Assembly: GCF_002099425.1 (NCBI RefSeq)
Contig: NW_018343982.1
Span: 7,227,501 to 7,291,500 of the forward strand
DNA: 64,000 nt
Direction: 5' to 3'
From: Phascolarctos cinereus
Taxonomy: Eukaryota > Chordata > Mammalia > Diprotodontia > Phascolarctidae
Within the stretch, counting starts at the first letter, position 1. Every line of letters starts with the position of its first letter. A program made the position numbers and the translations under genes. A model generated the notes under the pieces. That model was not told the DNA's origin. It was given only the letters and a program-made list of their open reading frames with translations, and did no database searches. Below are positions 1 to 12,639 of the stretch, piece after piece.

Positions 1-1204
1 CTCATCACCCACCCTCCCCTCTTCCCCTCCACTGTAATAGGTCTTTCATACCTCTTTATGCAAAATAATTTACCACATTCTACCTCTCCCTTCCTTCTGC
101 GCTTAGTGTACTCTTTCTCATCCCTTATTTTTTATATCACTCCCTCAAATTCACCTTATACCCATACCCTCTGTCTATGTATATTCCTTCTAGCTGTACT
201 ATTAGTGATAATTTTTTTTTAAAGAATTACAAGTAGCATCTTCCCATGTAGGGATGTAAATAGTTTAGCCCTACAAAATCCCTAATGTTTTCTTTTCCCT
301 CTTGACTGGTTTATTCTTCTCTTAGATCTCAATATTAGAGGTCAAACTTTTGGTTTAATTCAAATCTTATGAAATCTTGAAATCCTTCTATTTCATTAAA
401 TAATATTTTTTCCCTTGATGTATCATGCTTAATTTTGCTGGACAAGTGATTCTTGGTTGTAGTTCTATCTCCTTTGCCTTCCGGAATATCATGTTCCATG
501 ACCTCTGATCCTTTAATGTTGCAGCTGCCAAGTCCAGTGCAATCCTGATTGTGACTCCCTGATATTTGAATATTTCTTTCTGGATACTTGTAGTATTTTT
601 TCCTTGACCTGATAATTCTAAATTTGACTGTAATGTTGCTTGGAATTTTTATTTTGAGATCTCTTTCCTGAGGTGATTGGTGGATTCTTTCAATGCCTAT
701 GTTGCCCTTTGGTTCCAGGACATCAGGGAAGCTTTCCTTGATAAATTTTTTGAAAGATGCTATCTAGGTCCACCTTTTGATTATGGCTTTCAGGTAGTCC
801 AATGATTCTAATATTGTCTCTCCTGGATCTGTTTTCCAGATCAGTTGTTTTTTCCCATGAGGTATTTTACATTTTCTTCTATTTTTTCATCCTTTTGAAT
901 TTGTTATATTCTTAATGTTTCATAAATACATTAGCTGCCAGTTACGTAATTCTCACTTTTAAGCTCACAATTAGCTTTTGTGCTTTCTTTTCCATTTGGC
1001 CAATTGTACTCTTTAAGGAGTAGTTTTCTTCAGTGGATTTTTGTATCTCCTTTTCCATTTGGCCAGTTCTACTTTTTAAGCAGTTTTCCAAGCTGTGGAC
1101 TCTTTTTATTTCATAATTGTCTTTCATTGTTCTCTTTTTCCAATTTTTCTTCTACCTCTCATATAACTTTTGTATTATTTTTTATTTTGTTTCATTTTTA
1201 TTTA
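1..1204 (-). mobile_element. Old L1/HAL1 fragment, ORF1 C-terminal part and 3' spacer (first half, split)
   Basis: Read on the minus strand this stretch runs from the ORF1 coiled coil (about 1,180 down to 940, with the repeated GQMEKE-type heptads) through the ORF1 RNA-binding region (about 900 to 380) into an AG-rich spacer that continues off the left edge. The order and wording match the element at 53,595-56,717. ORF1 is broken by many stops and shifts, and it is more diverged than the nested copy next to it. The rest of this element, the ORF1 N-terminus and 5' UTR, resumes at 3,830, so the two parts were once joined. Family placement is from recognition of marsupial L1/HAL1 ORF1; whether it once had ORF2 cannot be seen because the 3' end is outside the window. 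Confidence 0.75.
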
Positions 1205-2018
1205 AATTATTAAATTTCAAACCCCAAGATTTTGAGTTCCAAATTTTCTCCCCATCTCGCCTCTCCCCCACCCCAAGATGGCATGTACTCTGAATACCCC
1301 ATACCCCAATCTGCCCTCCCTTCTATCTCTTCCCCCACTTCTCTTATCCCCTTCCCCTTCTATTTTCCTGTAGGGCAGGATAGATTTCTATATTCCATTT
1401 CCTGTATTTCTTATTTCCCAGTTGCAAGTGAAAACAATTTTTTTTAACATGTATTTTTAAAACTTTGGGTTCCAAATTTTCTCCCTTCCTCCCTCTCCAC
1501 ACACCCTCACTGAAAAGGCAAGCAACTCAATACAGGTTATACTTGTGTAGTCATGCAAAACACTTCCATAGTAGCCATGTCGTGAGAAACTAACTATATT
1601 TCCATTCATCCTATTCCACCCCTCCATTTATTCTGTTCTCTCTTTTAACTCTGTCCCTCCTCGGCAGTGTTTGCTTCTGATTACCCCCTCCCCCAATCTG
1701 CCCTCCCCTCTATCATCTCCCTGCTATCTTGTCCCCTTTCCTTCCTATTTTCCTGCAGGGTAAGGTAGATTTCCATACCCAATTGAATGTGTATGTTATT
1801 CCCTCCTGAAGCCAAATCCTATGAGAATAAGATTCATTCATTCCCTCTCACCTTCCCCCATTTTCCCTCCACTGTAAAAGCCTTTTCTTGTTTGTTTTAT
1901 GTGAGGTAAATTAACCCATTCTACCTCTCCCTTTCTCCTTCTCCCAGCATAATCCTCTCTCACCCATCAATTTTATTTTTTACATGGCACCCCTTCATCT
2001 TCAACTCACCCTGTGCCC

Positions 2019-2019
<1 letters not shown>

Positions 2020-2073
<54 letters not shown>
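2020..2073. repeat. (TATC)n microsatellite inside HAL1 3' UTR
   Basis: About 13 tandem TATC units. It lies just 3' of the HAL1 ORF1 (in element orientation), at the same relative place as the GATA repeat at 55,829-55,872 in the other HAL1. Confidence 0.95.
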
Positions 2074-2074
<1 letters not shown>

Positions 2075-2216
2075 CCTACATATAATTTTTGCCCTCCAAC
2101 TACCCTAATACTGACAAAGGTCTCATGAGTTACAGATACCATCTTTCCACGCAGGAATGTAAACAGATCAACCTGAATAAATCTCTTATGAGTTCTCTTT
2201 CCTGTTTACCTCTTCA

Positions 2217-3290
2217 TGTTTCACTTGAGTCTTATATTTGAAAGTCAACATTTTTATTAAGCTCTGGTTTTTCCATCAAGAATGCTTGAAAGTCCCCTAT
2301 TTCACTGAATGACCATTTTTTCCCCTGAAGGATTACACTCAATTTTGCTGAATAGGTGATTCTTGGTTTTAATCCTATCTCCTTTGCCCTCTGGAATATT
2401 ATATTCCATGCCCTCTGGTCCCTTAATGTAGAAGCTGCTAAATCTTGTATCCTGATTGTGTTTCACAATACTTGAATTGTTTCTTTCTGGCTGCTTGCAA
2501 TATTTTCTCCTTGACCTGGGAACTCTGGAATTTGGCTACAATATTCCTAGGAGTTTTCCTTTAGGGATCTCTTTCAGGAGGTGATTGGTGGATTCTTTCA
2601 ATTTCTATTTTGACCTCTGGTTCTAAAATATCAGGACAGTTTTCCTTGATAATTCTTGAAAGATGATGTCTAGGCTCTCTTTTTGATCATGGCTTTCAGA
2701 TAGTCCAATAATTTTTAAATTCTCTCTCCTGAATCTATTTTCCAGGTCAGTTGTTTTTCCAATGAGATATTTCACATTCCCTTCTATTTTTTCATTCTTT
2801 TGATTCTGTTTTACAATGTCTTGATTTCTCATAAAGTCACTAGCTTCCACTTGCTCTATTCTAATTTTGAAGTAAGTATTTTCTTCAGTAAGCTTTTGGA
2901 CTTCTTTTTCCATTTGGCCAATTTTTCTTTTTAGGGCATTCTTCTCCTCATTGGCTTTTTGGACCTCTTTTGCCATTTGGGTTAGGTTATTTTTTTAAGG
3001 TGTTATTTTCTTCAGTATTTTTTTGAGTCTCCTTTAGCAAACTTGACTTATTTTTTCATGATTTTCTTGCATCACTCTCATTTCTCTTCCCAGTTTTTCC
3101 TCTACTTCTCTTACTTGTTTCTCAAAACCCTTTTGAGCTCTTCCATGGCCTGGAACTGATTCATATTTTTCTTGGAGGCTTTGGATGTAGGAGCTTTGAC
3201 TTTGTTGTCTTCTGTATGTTTTGATCTTCTTTGTTACCAAAGAAAGATTCTATGGTCTGAATTTTTTTGAGACTTTGTTCATGATCCCAA
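2217..3290 (-). pseudogene. HAL1 ORF1 remnant (ORF1p-like RNA-binding protein)
   Basis: Broken reading frame for an L1 ORF1p-like protein. Minus-strand frames give the N-terminal segment with VREVEEKLGREMRVMQENHEK (about 3,240-3,060), a coiled coil with QKLTEEN and IEQVEASDFMRNQD (about 2,976-2,800), and the start of the RNA-recognition part with IGKTTDLENRFRRENLKIIG (about 2,770-2,690), followed by the C-terminal domain in shifted frames. L1 ORF1p is a trimeric nucleic-acid chaperone that coats its own RNA. At least three frame changes separate the recognisable blocks, so no protein is expected. The start near 3,290 is chosen by comparison with the other copies and is approximate. Confidence 0.7.
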
Positions 3291-3829
3291 CCAAGTACTT
3301 GAGTTTTGAATCCTTTCTTAAGGTAGGGGTCTGCTTCCAGTGCGGAGAATGTACTGTCCCAAGCTGTGGGGTTTTCTGCAGCTGTTTTCAGAGTTACTTC
3401 TAGGGACCTATAAATTTTCATTTCTTCCAAGGTGGTATGATAAGGGTTGAGGTATTTATTCCTTTTCTGGCCTGTGCTTTGCCCTATGAGAGAGCACAAG
3501 CACTGTTTTCTGCCTTGGAACTGTGAGGAGGATTTTCTCTCTACCACCACTACAAGCTCCACCACACCAGCACTCCTCTTCACCCCATGACTGCCACCTA
3601 GAACTGTGACTCAGATCCAAGCATGAGCAAAACAAGAGATTCCTGCCTCAACACTAGCAAAGAGATCCCTGCAATCCCCCTCTGATCAGCCACGTGATTC
3701 CCCCTCAGTCTGTGGGTCAGAAGCTCTAGAAGCAGCCACCACCCTGGGGCCATGCTTGGGGACTGGGGCTGGGACCATGCTTCTCTCTCTTACCACAGTC
3801 ACAGTCACTGCTTTTGCTCTGCCCCTCAT

Positions 3830-4645
3830 AAAATTTTTAAGTTCTTTTTTGAGCTCTTCCATGAGTTCTTTCTGGACTTGAGACCACTTCCCAGTTTTCT
3901 TTGGAGTTTTGCCCTTATATGTTTTGATAGTGTTATTCTTTTTTGAGTTTGTGTCTTGGTCTTCACCGTCACCATAATAACTTTCTTTCTATGGTCAGAT
4001 TTTTTTTTTATGCTCATCCTTTTCTTTTTCTGTTTTTGGCCTTTTTCCTTTCTTTTAAATTTGGGCTCTGCTGCCAGGGTGGGAGGTGCACTGTCTCAGG
4101 CTTCTTGTGCCAGGGTTGCAGATTCTGGCTGTTTACATGATGCTGTCTTGATGTTGCCCTGAGGCTATGGGGTCCCTGGTATCTGATGGTGTGCTAAGGG
4201 GATTGGACAGAGGTGTGGCTGGTGCTGCTGGAAGCTGTAGGGATCTGGCAGTTTACCTGGTGCTGAGCTGAGCTGGGGTTCTAGTGGTGGTATCTGACAT
4301 GTGCTAATGCCCAGTGGGTTGTTTATGTATTTCCCCTGGACTACACCAAAGTATGTAGAGGTCCCATTGCTGGAGAATGCCTGTCTGCCCACAGCTATGC
4401 TGAAGCATGTGGTAGTTCTCAGAGCCAGAGTCTGACTGTTCTCCTGGCTATGCTAAGGCATATGGTGGGTCCTGGTGTTGTTGGCATTTGCCTGCTCCGC
4501 CACACTGGGCCTCAGGATCTCTGGCTAGTTTGCTGAGTTGGGGCTTGTTGCTGACCTGCTGGGATGTCTCCTGTCCTGAAATGTGCTTCTCTCCCCCATC
4601 CTAATTTGTTATACTCTTTTCTTTCCCCTGCTTCCTGCCTACTCT
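3830..4645 (-). mobile_element. Old L1/HAL1 fragment, ORF1 N-terminus and 5' UTR (second half, split)
   Basis: Minus-strand continuation of the element at 1-1,204. The block at 3,850-4,017 encodes an ORF1 N-terminus rich in Lys (frame from 4,017), followed to 4,645 by GC-richer 5' UTR sequence. The left edge abuts the 5' end of the nested HAL1; the ORF1 text picks up (GAGCTCTTCC motif) where the first half stops. The minus-strand frame at 4,165-4,392 is only 5' UTR. Confidence 0.65.
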
Positions 4646-4701
4646 TTACAAAGAAGGGAGTAGTGAGTGAGCAGTGTGGTCAGCACCAGTGATCTAAGGT
4701 A

Positions 4702-4948
4702 GGTAGCTTCTTGGCACAGGAAATAGAGTACAGGGCCTAGAGTCAGGAAGACCTCCAGTTCAAATTCAGCCTCTGACACTTATGGACTCTGGGCAAGTAA
4801 CTTAATCTCAGTTTCCTCCACTATAAAATGGGGATAATAATAGCACCTACCTCGAAGGGTTGTTGTAGGGATCAAATGAGATATTTGTAAAGTGCTTAGC
4901 ATGGTGCCTGGCACATAGTAGGTATTATATAAGTGTTTATTCTCTTCC
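4702..4948 (+). mobile_element. tRNA-derived SINE (MIR/marsupial type)
   Basis: Shows a tRNA-like head with a GTTCAAATT B-box-like segment, then GACTCTGGGCAAGTAACTTA, TCCACTATAAAATGGGG, a GTTGTTGTAGGGATCAAATG block and a GCCTGGCACATAGTAGG tail. This order is typical of MIR-superfamily SINEs. It sits between two old L1 copies. Confidence 0.8.
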
Positions 4949-5188
4949 ATAAATTGGTGCAATCTGTTTCCACTCCCTTTCCTTTCTTCTCTTTTCCTCA
5001 CTTAGACTGTAATCACATCTTTTCCCTTCCCTTCTTTACTTTTAAATAATTCACCATTATGTACCCTATATGGCTGATTTGTTTTGCTTATGACTTACTC
5101 CTTCTAAATCTACTTTCCCTTTTTTCCCCCCTTCCCTGTTCTGTATTCTCTCCCGTTTTCCTGTTGAGTGAAATATATTTCTGCACCC

Positions 5189-5604
<416 letters not shown>

Positions 5605-6121
5605 TCTGTTTGTGTGTGTATTCTAGCTTCCTTTGGCCAGTGCAGATGAAAATGATGGTGAAATGCTACCTGATCCCACCACCTCATTGTTTGTATAGTC
5701 TTCTATTTGCACACCCAAATTATGTGAGATAATTTCTCCTATACTTCCTCCTCCCTTTCCCCTACCTAGTATATTCCTATTCCCATCCCTTTCTTTTCTT
5801 CTTTTATGATAATCAAAACATAACAGAGACACTCCCAGGCTCCCTGTCTCCTTTAACTCCCACTATGACCTTTGATGCTGTTAATATTCTGAAGGGACAT
5901 TTGTTCCTATTAAGATGTAAACATTTCGTTGTTATTTAATCTCTTCTGATTTCTTGCTCATATTTACCTTTCATGTTTCTCATGACTCCTGTATTTATAT
6001 TTCAAGGTTTTTGCTTAGATCTGGTCTTTTTATCAGGAATGCTTTTAAATCTTCTATTTCATAAAAGATTCATTTCTCTCTTATAGAATAATGCTTAGTT
6101 TTTCTGGATAAATTTGTTTTT

Positions 6122-6122
<1 letters not shown>

Positions 6123-6182
<60 letters not shown>

Positions 6183-6186
6183 TAAG
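6123..6186. repeat. (AGT)n triplet microsatellite
   Basis: About 20 AGT/TAG units with one GGT interruption, inside the decayed ORF1 of the ancient L1/HAL1. Confidence 0.95.
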
Positions 6187-7869
6187 ACTCTATCTTTTGA
6201 CTTTTAGAATATCGTATTCTAAGCTTTCTATTCCTGTATAGTGGTGGCAATGAATTTTGCATGATTTTGACTGGCTTCTTGGTACCTGAGTCCTTTATTT
6301 TTTGGAAGCTTGCAATATTTTTCCTTTGAACTGAACATTCTTGATTTTGGGTATAATATTCTGGGCAATTTTCATTTGGGGCTTTGTTTTAGGAAGTGAC
6401 TGATACATTCTGTTTTTACTTTGCTTTCTGGTACTAACATTTTTGGACAATTTCTTTTATGATACATCAAAATGTGACATTCAGTTTCTCCATCTCCTTT
6501 TCTTGATTATAGCTTATAGGTAGTCTCAATATTCTTAAGTTGCCTCTACTTGATCTTTTTTCCTAAGTCAGTTGTTTTTGATAAAATATAGCTTACACTT
6601 TCTTTTATTTTTTTCAGTATTTTGATTTTGTCTTAATATTTCTTATTGATTTGTCGAGTCATTAACTTTGCTTCATCCATTCTAATTCTTAAGGACTCAG
6701 TTTGCTTAAGAAAGATTTTATACTTCTTAAATAAGGCTGTTAATTCATCTTCCTAATATTTTCTTTATAACTCTTTTCATTTCTAGTCTCCCTCATTTTA
6801 TTTTAAAAATTATTTTAATAGCCCTTTCTTACTTTCTTTTAGAAATTCTAGTTGTACTTGTGTCCAAGCTATGGTTTTCTTTGAGGCTTTGCTTGTAGAT
6901 GTTTTGAAATCATTCGCTTCTTTTGAATTTGTGTCTTGTATGTCCCTGTCATCATAATAGCTCTTCACGGTGGGATTCTATTTTTTCTTATTCTTTGTTT
7001 TCTAGGCTTCCTTTGTAACTTTACCCTTTACATTAGGACCAGGAATTTACACACTTCTGGAAGGAATGTCTGGGGCATGATTGGTCCTGTTTTGTGTTGT
7101 TTTAGGTCCTACTGCTGCTTTCTCAGTGTATTGACATATGTACTATTCATGGATCTCAGGGACAGCTCACAGTGGGGACTTAGATGCTTTCAGCTGTCTG
7201 ATCCAGCATGGAGTGTGATTGTTACTCTCATGGGCTGAACTCTGAAAGCTCCTCACCTGGGTTTGGGTCTTAGCAATACCACTTCAGGATTGTACCTTTT
7301 TGGGGTTCTAGTGGACTACTGTTAGCCTTAGCCACTATCAGCTATCTGGAAGGCTCTAAAGTTTCAGAGAAATAGACCTCCAGGTTCTCCCCTTTGATTG
7401 AACTTTCTGACTTGGTTTTTCAGCTATAGGCTTAAGACCAGGCTGGGACTGGGTCTGGAGCCCTGTTCCAGGATCACAGCCACTCAACTGCTATCTACAT
7501 CTGTTCTTGTTCATTGCACCGAAAAATATCTGTCCACAACCATTCCCTAACCAGGTCCACTACTCCTGAGTGCAGGCCCCATTCTCAGTCTTTAGCAGAT
7601 CTGTGACCGAGTTCAGGAATATAAGTGACAGAGCTGCTGGTTTGTACCCATTTCTGTTTTCTGTATGGTGTTTGCCCCTACATACTAGATCCAGGACCTC
7701 TTCTTGCCCCATTTCCTTATCATGGGCCCTATTTCAGTCCCTGGGCTGGATGTCTCCATGTATTGTTCTCCATGTTAGACTTTCCAGAATTTTCAGACCT
7801 CTGTCTCCCTGTGTGATCTGGACCATGAGGGAATCAAATCTATTGATTTAAACCAACCTCACTATACTC

Positions 7870-8235
7870 CCAATATAACCCAAAATTTCTTGCCTCCATA
7901 TCTTTGTTACCTAACTTCTTTTTTCCTCCCTTCTCTATGTGTCAGAATCCTATCTATCTATCATTGCCCAGTTCAAATGCTATATCTTTCCCAGTGTCTT
8001 CCCCAATTTCTCAATTTCGTGAAATTTTATCTTATAGTATTTCATATGTGGATATGTATGCATTTTTCACATTATAATTTGCATTATAACTATCTTTTTT
8101 TTTTTAATCTCCCTCGTCTGAATTTTAAGCTCTGTGAGTGCAGTTGACCAAAGCATGTCTTTGCATCTTCCCCTGTTCTTAGCACATTGCCTTGCATATA
8201 GTAGGTACTTATAAATGTTTGCTGTATGAGCATTC
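7870..8235 (+). mobile_element. L2 LINE 3' end
   Basis: Ends with the L2-like sequence of the form AAGCTCTGTGAGTGCAG, then TTAGCACATTGCCTTGCATA and GTAGGTACTTATAAATG. The upstream part (TGCCCAGTTCAAATGCTAT, CAGTGTCTTCCCC) matches the degraded L2 ORF2/3' UTR boundary. Confidence 0.7.
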
Positions 8236-8879
8236 CTTGCCTACACATAGGGGGTGGCTTAGGAATCTGTTTTAGAAACAATGTTTCTATGTAAATTCCG
8301 CTTTCTCAGTAGTTGTTTCATTGTTTATTTCTGGCAATATGTACATGAAAACCACATCTTTACCTCTGAGAGTAGTATCTGTTCTTATTCTTGCTTTCTC
8401 CACCTGAAACTTTTATCTTTTACCTTGATCATGGTAAATGAGTCTGCTCCTCAATGTTAGAGATTTGCAAGGTGGGTATGGTGGGGTCATCTATTTCGTC
8501 AGGACAAAAATTGCTGGGGTAAACTAATACCTAATTTCTGCCTGAAATAAAGCACACTAACGCCTCCTCTCTCAGGTGTTCTTAAGGAACGAGTTGCACT
8601 GAAGGGCAGTTTTCTGAAAAGTGAAGGCTTCAAAAACTAATATTTAACATTTAAAAATTTGTTTTTGGTAGAATTCATTTTAGAAACATTTCCACCAAAA
8701 ATAGACACAAAAATGGCTTCTAGTCCAGTTACCATCCTTCTCACCTCCTGGAGTGCTCCAATCATAGCTGTTTGTTGATATAGATATACATAGTATCAGT
8801 CAATGGATATTTACTAAGTAACCACAACACTAAACCCACTTTCAACTCACTGTCTGCCTGTGAATTTCAGTTTAGCAAA
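8236..8879. other. Unique-looking DNA, nothing recognised
   Basis: Moderately AT-rich sequence with no convincing frame and no repeat I can name. Confidence 0.5.
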
Positions 8880-9560
8880 ATTTATTAACCACTGACTGTG
8901 GAGACCTGTGGAAACCATCTCTGGAGAAGTAATGACAAAAATGAAGAGGCCTTCAAAGGGCTTACATTCTACTGTGTGGGTTGGGTGGTGGTAGAATGTA
9001 ATGTACAGAAACAATTAAAAAGTAAAAAAAAAATAATTTCACCACATAGAAAACATTAAACTGTAGGGCTGAGAGTGAGCTCCTGGCAAAATCTGCTTTC
9101 TAGATGAGAAAATATCTCATATAAGAGTTGGCATCTGAGCTGTGCTTTGAAAGACAGGTAGGTAGTACAGCGGATTGAATGCTGGATCTGGAATCAGAAG
9201 AACCTGAGTTAAAATCTGGCCTTGGACATTTCTACTTTTGTGACTGGACAAGTCATTTAAACCTCTGTACATTTCATTTTCCTAATCTGTAAAATAGCAT
9301 CTACCTCACAGGGTTGTTGCGAGGATAAAATGAAATGATATTTGTAAATGCTTTGCAAACCTTAAGGCATTATATAAATGCTAGCTATTTTATTGTTAAT
9401 ATGTTAAAGAGGTGACAGTGAGGATGGAATACTTTCTAGATATGGGGGACACAGCTTGTGCAAAAGTCCAGAGGCAGGAGAAGAATGTTATGTATGGGGA
9501 GGAGCTAGTAGGCTAGCATCAAATTCATGAAGGAGAATGATGTAAACTAAGATTGAAAAA
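8880..9560. repeat. Unassigned old dispersed repeat, split by a SINE
   Basis: Contains the phrase CAAAGGGCTTACATTCTACT and, after a SINE at 9,155-9,395, CAGCTTGTGCAAAAGTCCAGAGG. The same phrases in the same order recur at 11,095, 18,840, 24,610, 36,900 and 43,520, so this is one dispersed family. I do not know its correct name; an old mammalian LINE-derived repeat is likely. Confidence 0.55.
9155..9395 (+). mobile_element. tRNA-derived SINE (MIR/marsupial type)
   Basis: Head with GGTAGTACAGCGGATTGAATG, then GTGACTGGACAAGTCATTTAA, TAATCTGTAAAATAGCATCT and GGGTTGTTGCGAGGATAAAA. Interrupts the unassigned repeat around it. Confidence 0.75.
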
Positions 9561-9604
9561 GGCAGTGGGAAACCAGACTGTGGTCACAGATTTTGAGTTA
9601 GAGG

Positions 9605-9760
9605 CAGCCTTAGAGGTATCTAATACCATTTCCTCATTTTACAGATGGGGAAAATTGAAGCACAGAATAGATAAGTGACTTGGCCAAAGTCAAACAAATA
9701 GTAAGTGTCAGAGTCCAGGGTTTGAATCCAGGTCCTCTGACTCCAAAATTCAGTGCTTTT
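9605..9760 (-). mobile_element. MIR, interrupted at its end by an L1
   Basis: Reverse-complement MIR with TTTACAGATGGGGAAA, AAGTGACTTGGCCAAAGTCA and a CCTCTGACTCC block. The L1 at 9,761-10,099 split it; the last bases resume after 10,108 (TCTATTAC). Confidence 0.75.
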
Positions 9761-10099
9761 CAATGCAAGGATCTAAGACTCATGATGGAAAAACACTATC
9801 CACATTCAGAGAGGGAACTGTGGAGTCTGAATGCAGATCAAAGCATACTATTTGCTCTTTTTTTTTCCCTTCTGTTTTGTTCTGTTTCTTCTTTCTTGTG
9901 GTTCCTCCTATTGGTTCTGAATCTTCTTTACCACATGACTAATGGCAAAATATGTTTAATAGGAATGTATATGTAGAACCTATATCAGATTGCATGCCAT
10001 CTTGGGGAGGGAGGCAGGAATGGAGGGGGAGAAAATTTAAAACTCAAAAGCTTATGGAAGTGATTGTTGAAAACTAAAAATAAATTAATTTTAAAAAAT
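9761..10099 (+). mobile_element. 5'-truncated L1 3' end with TSD
   Basis: Marsupial L1 3' UTR: CTAAGACTCATGATGGAAAA, ATCAGATTGCATGCCATCTT, GGGGAGAAAATTTAAAACTC and an A-rich tail. A 9-bp duplication AGTGCTTTT flanks it at 9,752-9,760 and 10,100-10,108. No ORF2 sequence remains. Confidence 0.9.
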
Positions 10100-10479
10100 A
10101 GTGCTTTTTTCTATTACAAATACTAGGTTGAGATCTTGTATTTTATTTCCTAGGGATCTGTCATCTATGAATTTTCCATATAAAGCTGATGCTGAGTGGG
10201 GGTTGGGGACAATTTGAGGCCAGCAAGTCTTTCCTTTGCACCCAAGTAAGTGAATTAACAGACACCTACTAAACATCTATTCTAGGTGCTGAAGGCATTG
10301 CACAGAAATTCAGGACATGATTACTGTCCCAAAGGAGTTTTCTGTCTGATTGTAAGTTTAAAGAGTACCCAGGTAGATTACTCTGGTTTCTAAACTTGAG
10401 TCCCTAGCTTATAGTTAATGAGAGTTTGACCCTACTTTGTGCAAGGCATTACATTCTGTGTTATAGAGATAATCTAAAG

Positions 10480-10890
10480 AGCTACTATCCCAGAATATCA
10501 GAATTGGATGGGACCTCACTGACCATCTAGTCTAGCGAAGAGCTGAGCATGAATTATTGTACCATATTGCTGAGAAGTGGCCAACCAGTCTTTTTTGGAG
10601 ATATCAACTGAGAGGGAACAGATTAGTATTTGTGGAAGGCCATTCTACTTCGGGATGATTGAAAATATTAGGCTGTTTTTAAAAAAAATTTCTTATATAA
10701 AACCAAAATCTGTCTCTCTATAATTTACATCCATTGTTTCTGATTCCGCTTTCTGGGATCAAATCTATTCCCTTTCTTCCATAACAGTCTTCCAGACACT
10801 TGAAGACAGCTATCATATTCCCCGGTCTTTTCCTTTCCAGACTAAACAGCGTAAGTTCCTTCAACCTCATCCTTCCTGTTAGCAAACAGC
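10480..10890 (-). mobile_element. CR1/L3 LINE 3' end
   Basis: Reverse-complement of the mammalian CR1/L3 3' region: GAATTGGATGGGACCTCACT, CAACCAGTCTTTTTTGGAGA, TCCATTGTTTCTGATTCCGC, CACTTGAAGACAGCTATCAT and CAGACTAAACAGCGTAAG in the expected order. Strongly decayed. Confidence 0.65.
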
Positions 10891-11094
10891 AGATCATCAG
10901 AAGCAAAACATATAACACAAATGGAATTTGTGGGATAATGATCAAAATGTGGTGGGATTTAAGCTTTGGAGGTGAGTTTTGACTGTGCCCTTCTGCCATT
11001 GCCAACGAAAGCAATGCTAAATTGTAACAATAATAGGTAGCATTCATATGGTGCTTTAAGGGTTTGGAAAGTGCTTTATAAATATTATCTCTTT

Positions 11095-12330
11095 TGATAG
11101 TTACTGTTCTGGGTACTGGGAATGCAAAGACAAAGAAAGAGAAAATATCCCTACTTGCAATGAGCTTACATTCCAATGAGAGAGGCAACAAGAACATATA
11201 AAAGCATATATACCATAAACATAAAGTTAATAAATATGACCATATACAAAATAGTTAAACATAAAATTGTTTGAGATGGAGATCACTACCAGTTGGGGAG
11301 TGGAGAGAGGATCAGGAAAGGCTCCATGCAGAATATGATACCTAAACTGAACTTTGAAGGAAGAAAAGGACTTTATGAGGTAAAGAGAAAGTGCATTCCA
11401 GGTACAGAGATGGGAGATGAAGTATATAATATATGAGAAGAGAGAACACCAGTTTGTCTGGATCACAGAATATGGGAAGGGGAATAATCCAGTGAGAATG
11501 GAACAATAGCTTGAGAGAGGCTATGTAGGACTTCAAAAGCTAAACAGGAGAGTTTACATTTTACCTTTCAGGCAATAGGAAGCCATTAGAGTTGGTTGAA
11601 TAGGTGGGTCACATTGTCAGATCTGTGCTTAAGGAAAATTAATTTAGCATCCATATGTAGGAAGGGCTGGAGTGGTGAGAGATGTGAGATAGGAAGACCA
11701 ATTAGGCCATTGTTACAATAATTTAGGTGAGAGGTGATGAGGGCCTCCACTGAGGTGGAAGTGATGTGAGTAGAGAGAAGGGATTAGATATGAGGAGGTA
11801 AAGGTAGAAATGGCAAGATTTAGAAGTCATATATGTGGGGTAAGGAAGATTGAGAAGCCCAGGTTAACGCAGAAATTATGAACCTAAGATACGGAACGGA
11901 GGTGCCTTCTAGAGAAATAGGAAAGTCTGTAGAAGGGGAGAGCTTAAGGGGAAAGACAGTGAGTTCAGTTTTGGATATGTTGAGTTTCAGATGTCTTCAG
12001 AGTATTGAGTTTGAAATGTCCAATGGCAATTGGTGATGTAGAACTGAAGCTCAGAGGAGAGAATCGGGCTGAATATATAGAGCTGGGAGTCATCTCCATA
12101 AAAATAACAATTGAACCTATGGGGAGCCCATGAGGTTACCAGGAGAGAGGGAGAGACCAGAGGGAGTAGAAAAGAGATTCCAGGACAGTACTCCAGACAC
12201 TACCCATGGGTAGGAGGGCATGATGAACTAGCAAAGCAATCTGAGAAGGAGTTGCCAGTCAGGTATGAGGTGAACCAAGAGAAAATAGTGTCAGAAATCC
12301 AGACACTAAAAAAAGATGCCTTTTAGCTAT
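11095..12330. repeat. Unassigned old dispersed repeat, long copy
   Basis: The fullest copy of the family also seen at 8,880, 18,840, 24,610, 36,900 and 39,850. Landmarks in order: TGGGTACTGGGAATGCAAAG, GAGCTTACATTCCAATGAG, GAAAGGCTCCATGCAGAA, GCAATAGGAAGCCATTAGAG, CATTGTTACAATAATTTAGG, CAGTTTTGGATATGTTGAGT and AGCTGGGAGTCATCTCCATA. The frame at 12,111-12,326 lies inside it and is not a gene. Family name uncertain. Confidence 0.6.
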
Positions 12331-12639
12331 ATTGAGGTAAAGGGAATAGGGCTCAAAGAAGGAGGGTCAGAAAAAGGATAAAGAGAAGTGGGAGAAGGGA
12401 GAGCTGCTCAACTTTAATCTGTTTTTATTTTTTTCCTCTGCCTTGGTGAATAATTGTTGTATTAGAAAGAACAGACAAAGATGCTTAATGGAAGTTGAAA
12501 ACCAAAATAAAAAGGGATACTTTAGAGGCCACCAAATGCCCTTGGTGTGGTCAAATTACTAGGCTCAGATAAACACTATGCCAAATTAATGAAAAAACTG
12601 GAAGATGTGATTGCTGAGACAATGTCAGTAATTTTTTTA
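12331..12639. other. Unique-looking DNA, nothing recognised
   Basis: Purine-rich at first, then AT-rich. No feature I can support. Confidence 0.45.

Larger units (their letters stand above)
1205..3829 (-). mobile_element. HAL1-type (ORF1-only) LINE nested in the older L1/HAL1
   Basis: Minus-strand element colinear with the complete HAL1 at 53,595-56,717: 3' end with the GAACTCAAAATCTT-like block near 1,229-1,252, two 3' UTR modules, a TATC microsatellite, ORF1, and a 5' UTR ending near 3,805-3,828 in sequence like the family's 5' start (GTCACTGCTTT). No ORF2 sequence is present between the ORF1 end (about 2,217) and the 3' end. The 5' UTR appears internally shortened by about 300 bp relative to the other copy. 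The insertion interrupts the ORF1 of an older element whose halves lie at 1-1,204 and 3,830-4,645. I could not identify a clear target-site duplication. Confidence 0.75.

Noticed and set aside
2020-2073. CRISPR-like direct repeats
   Set aside because: Simple tetranucleotide repeat with no spacers; a vertebrate genome.
9680-9976. 98-codon plus frame
   Set aside because: Runs across a MIR into an inserted L1 3' UTR.
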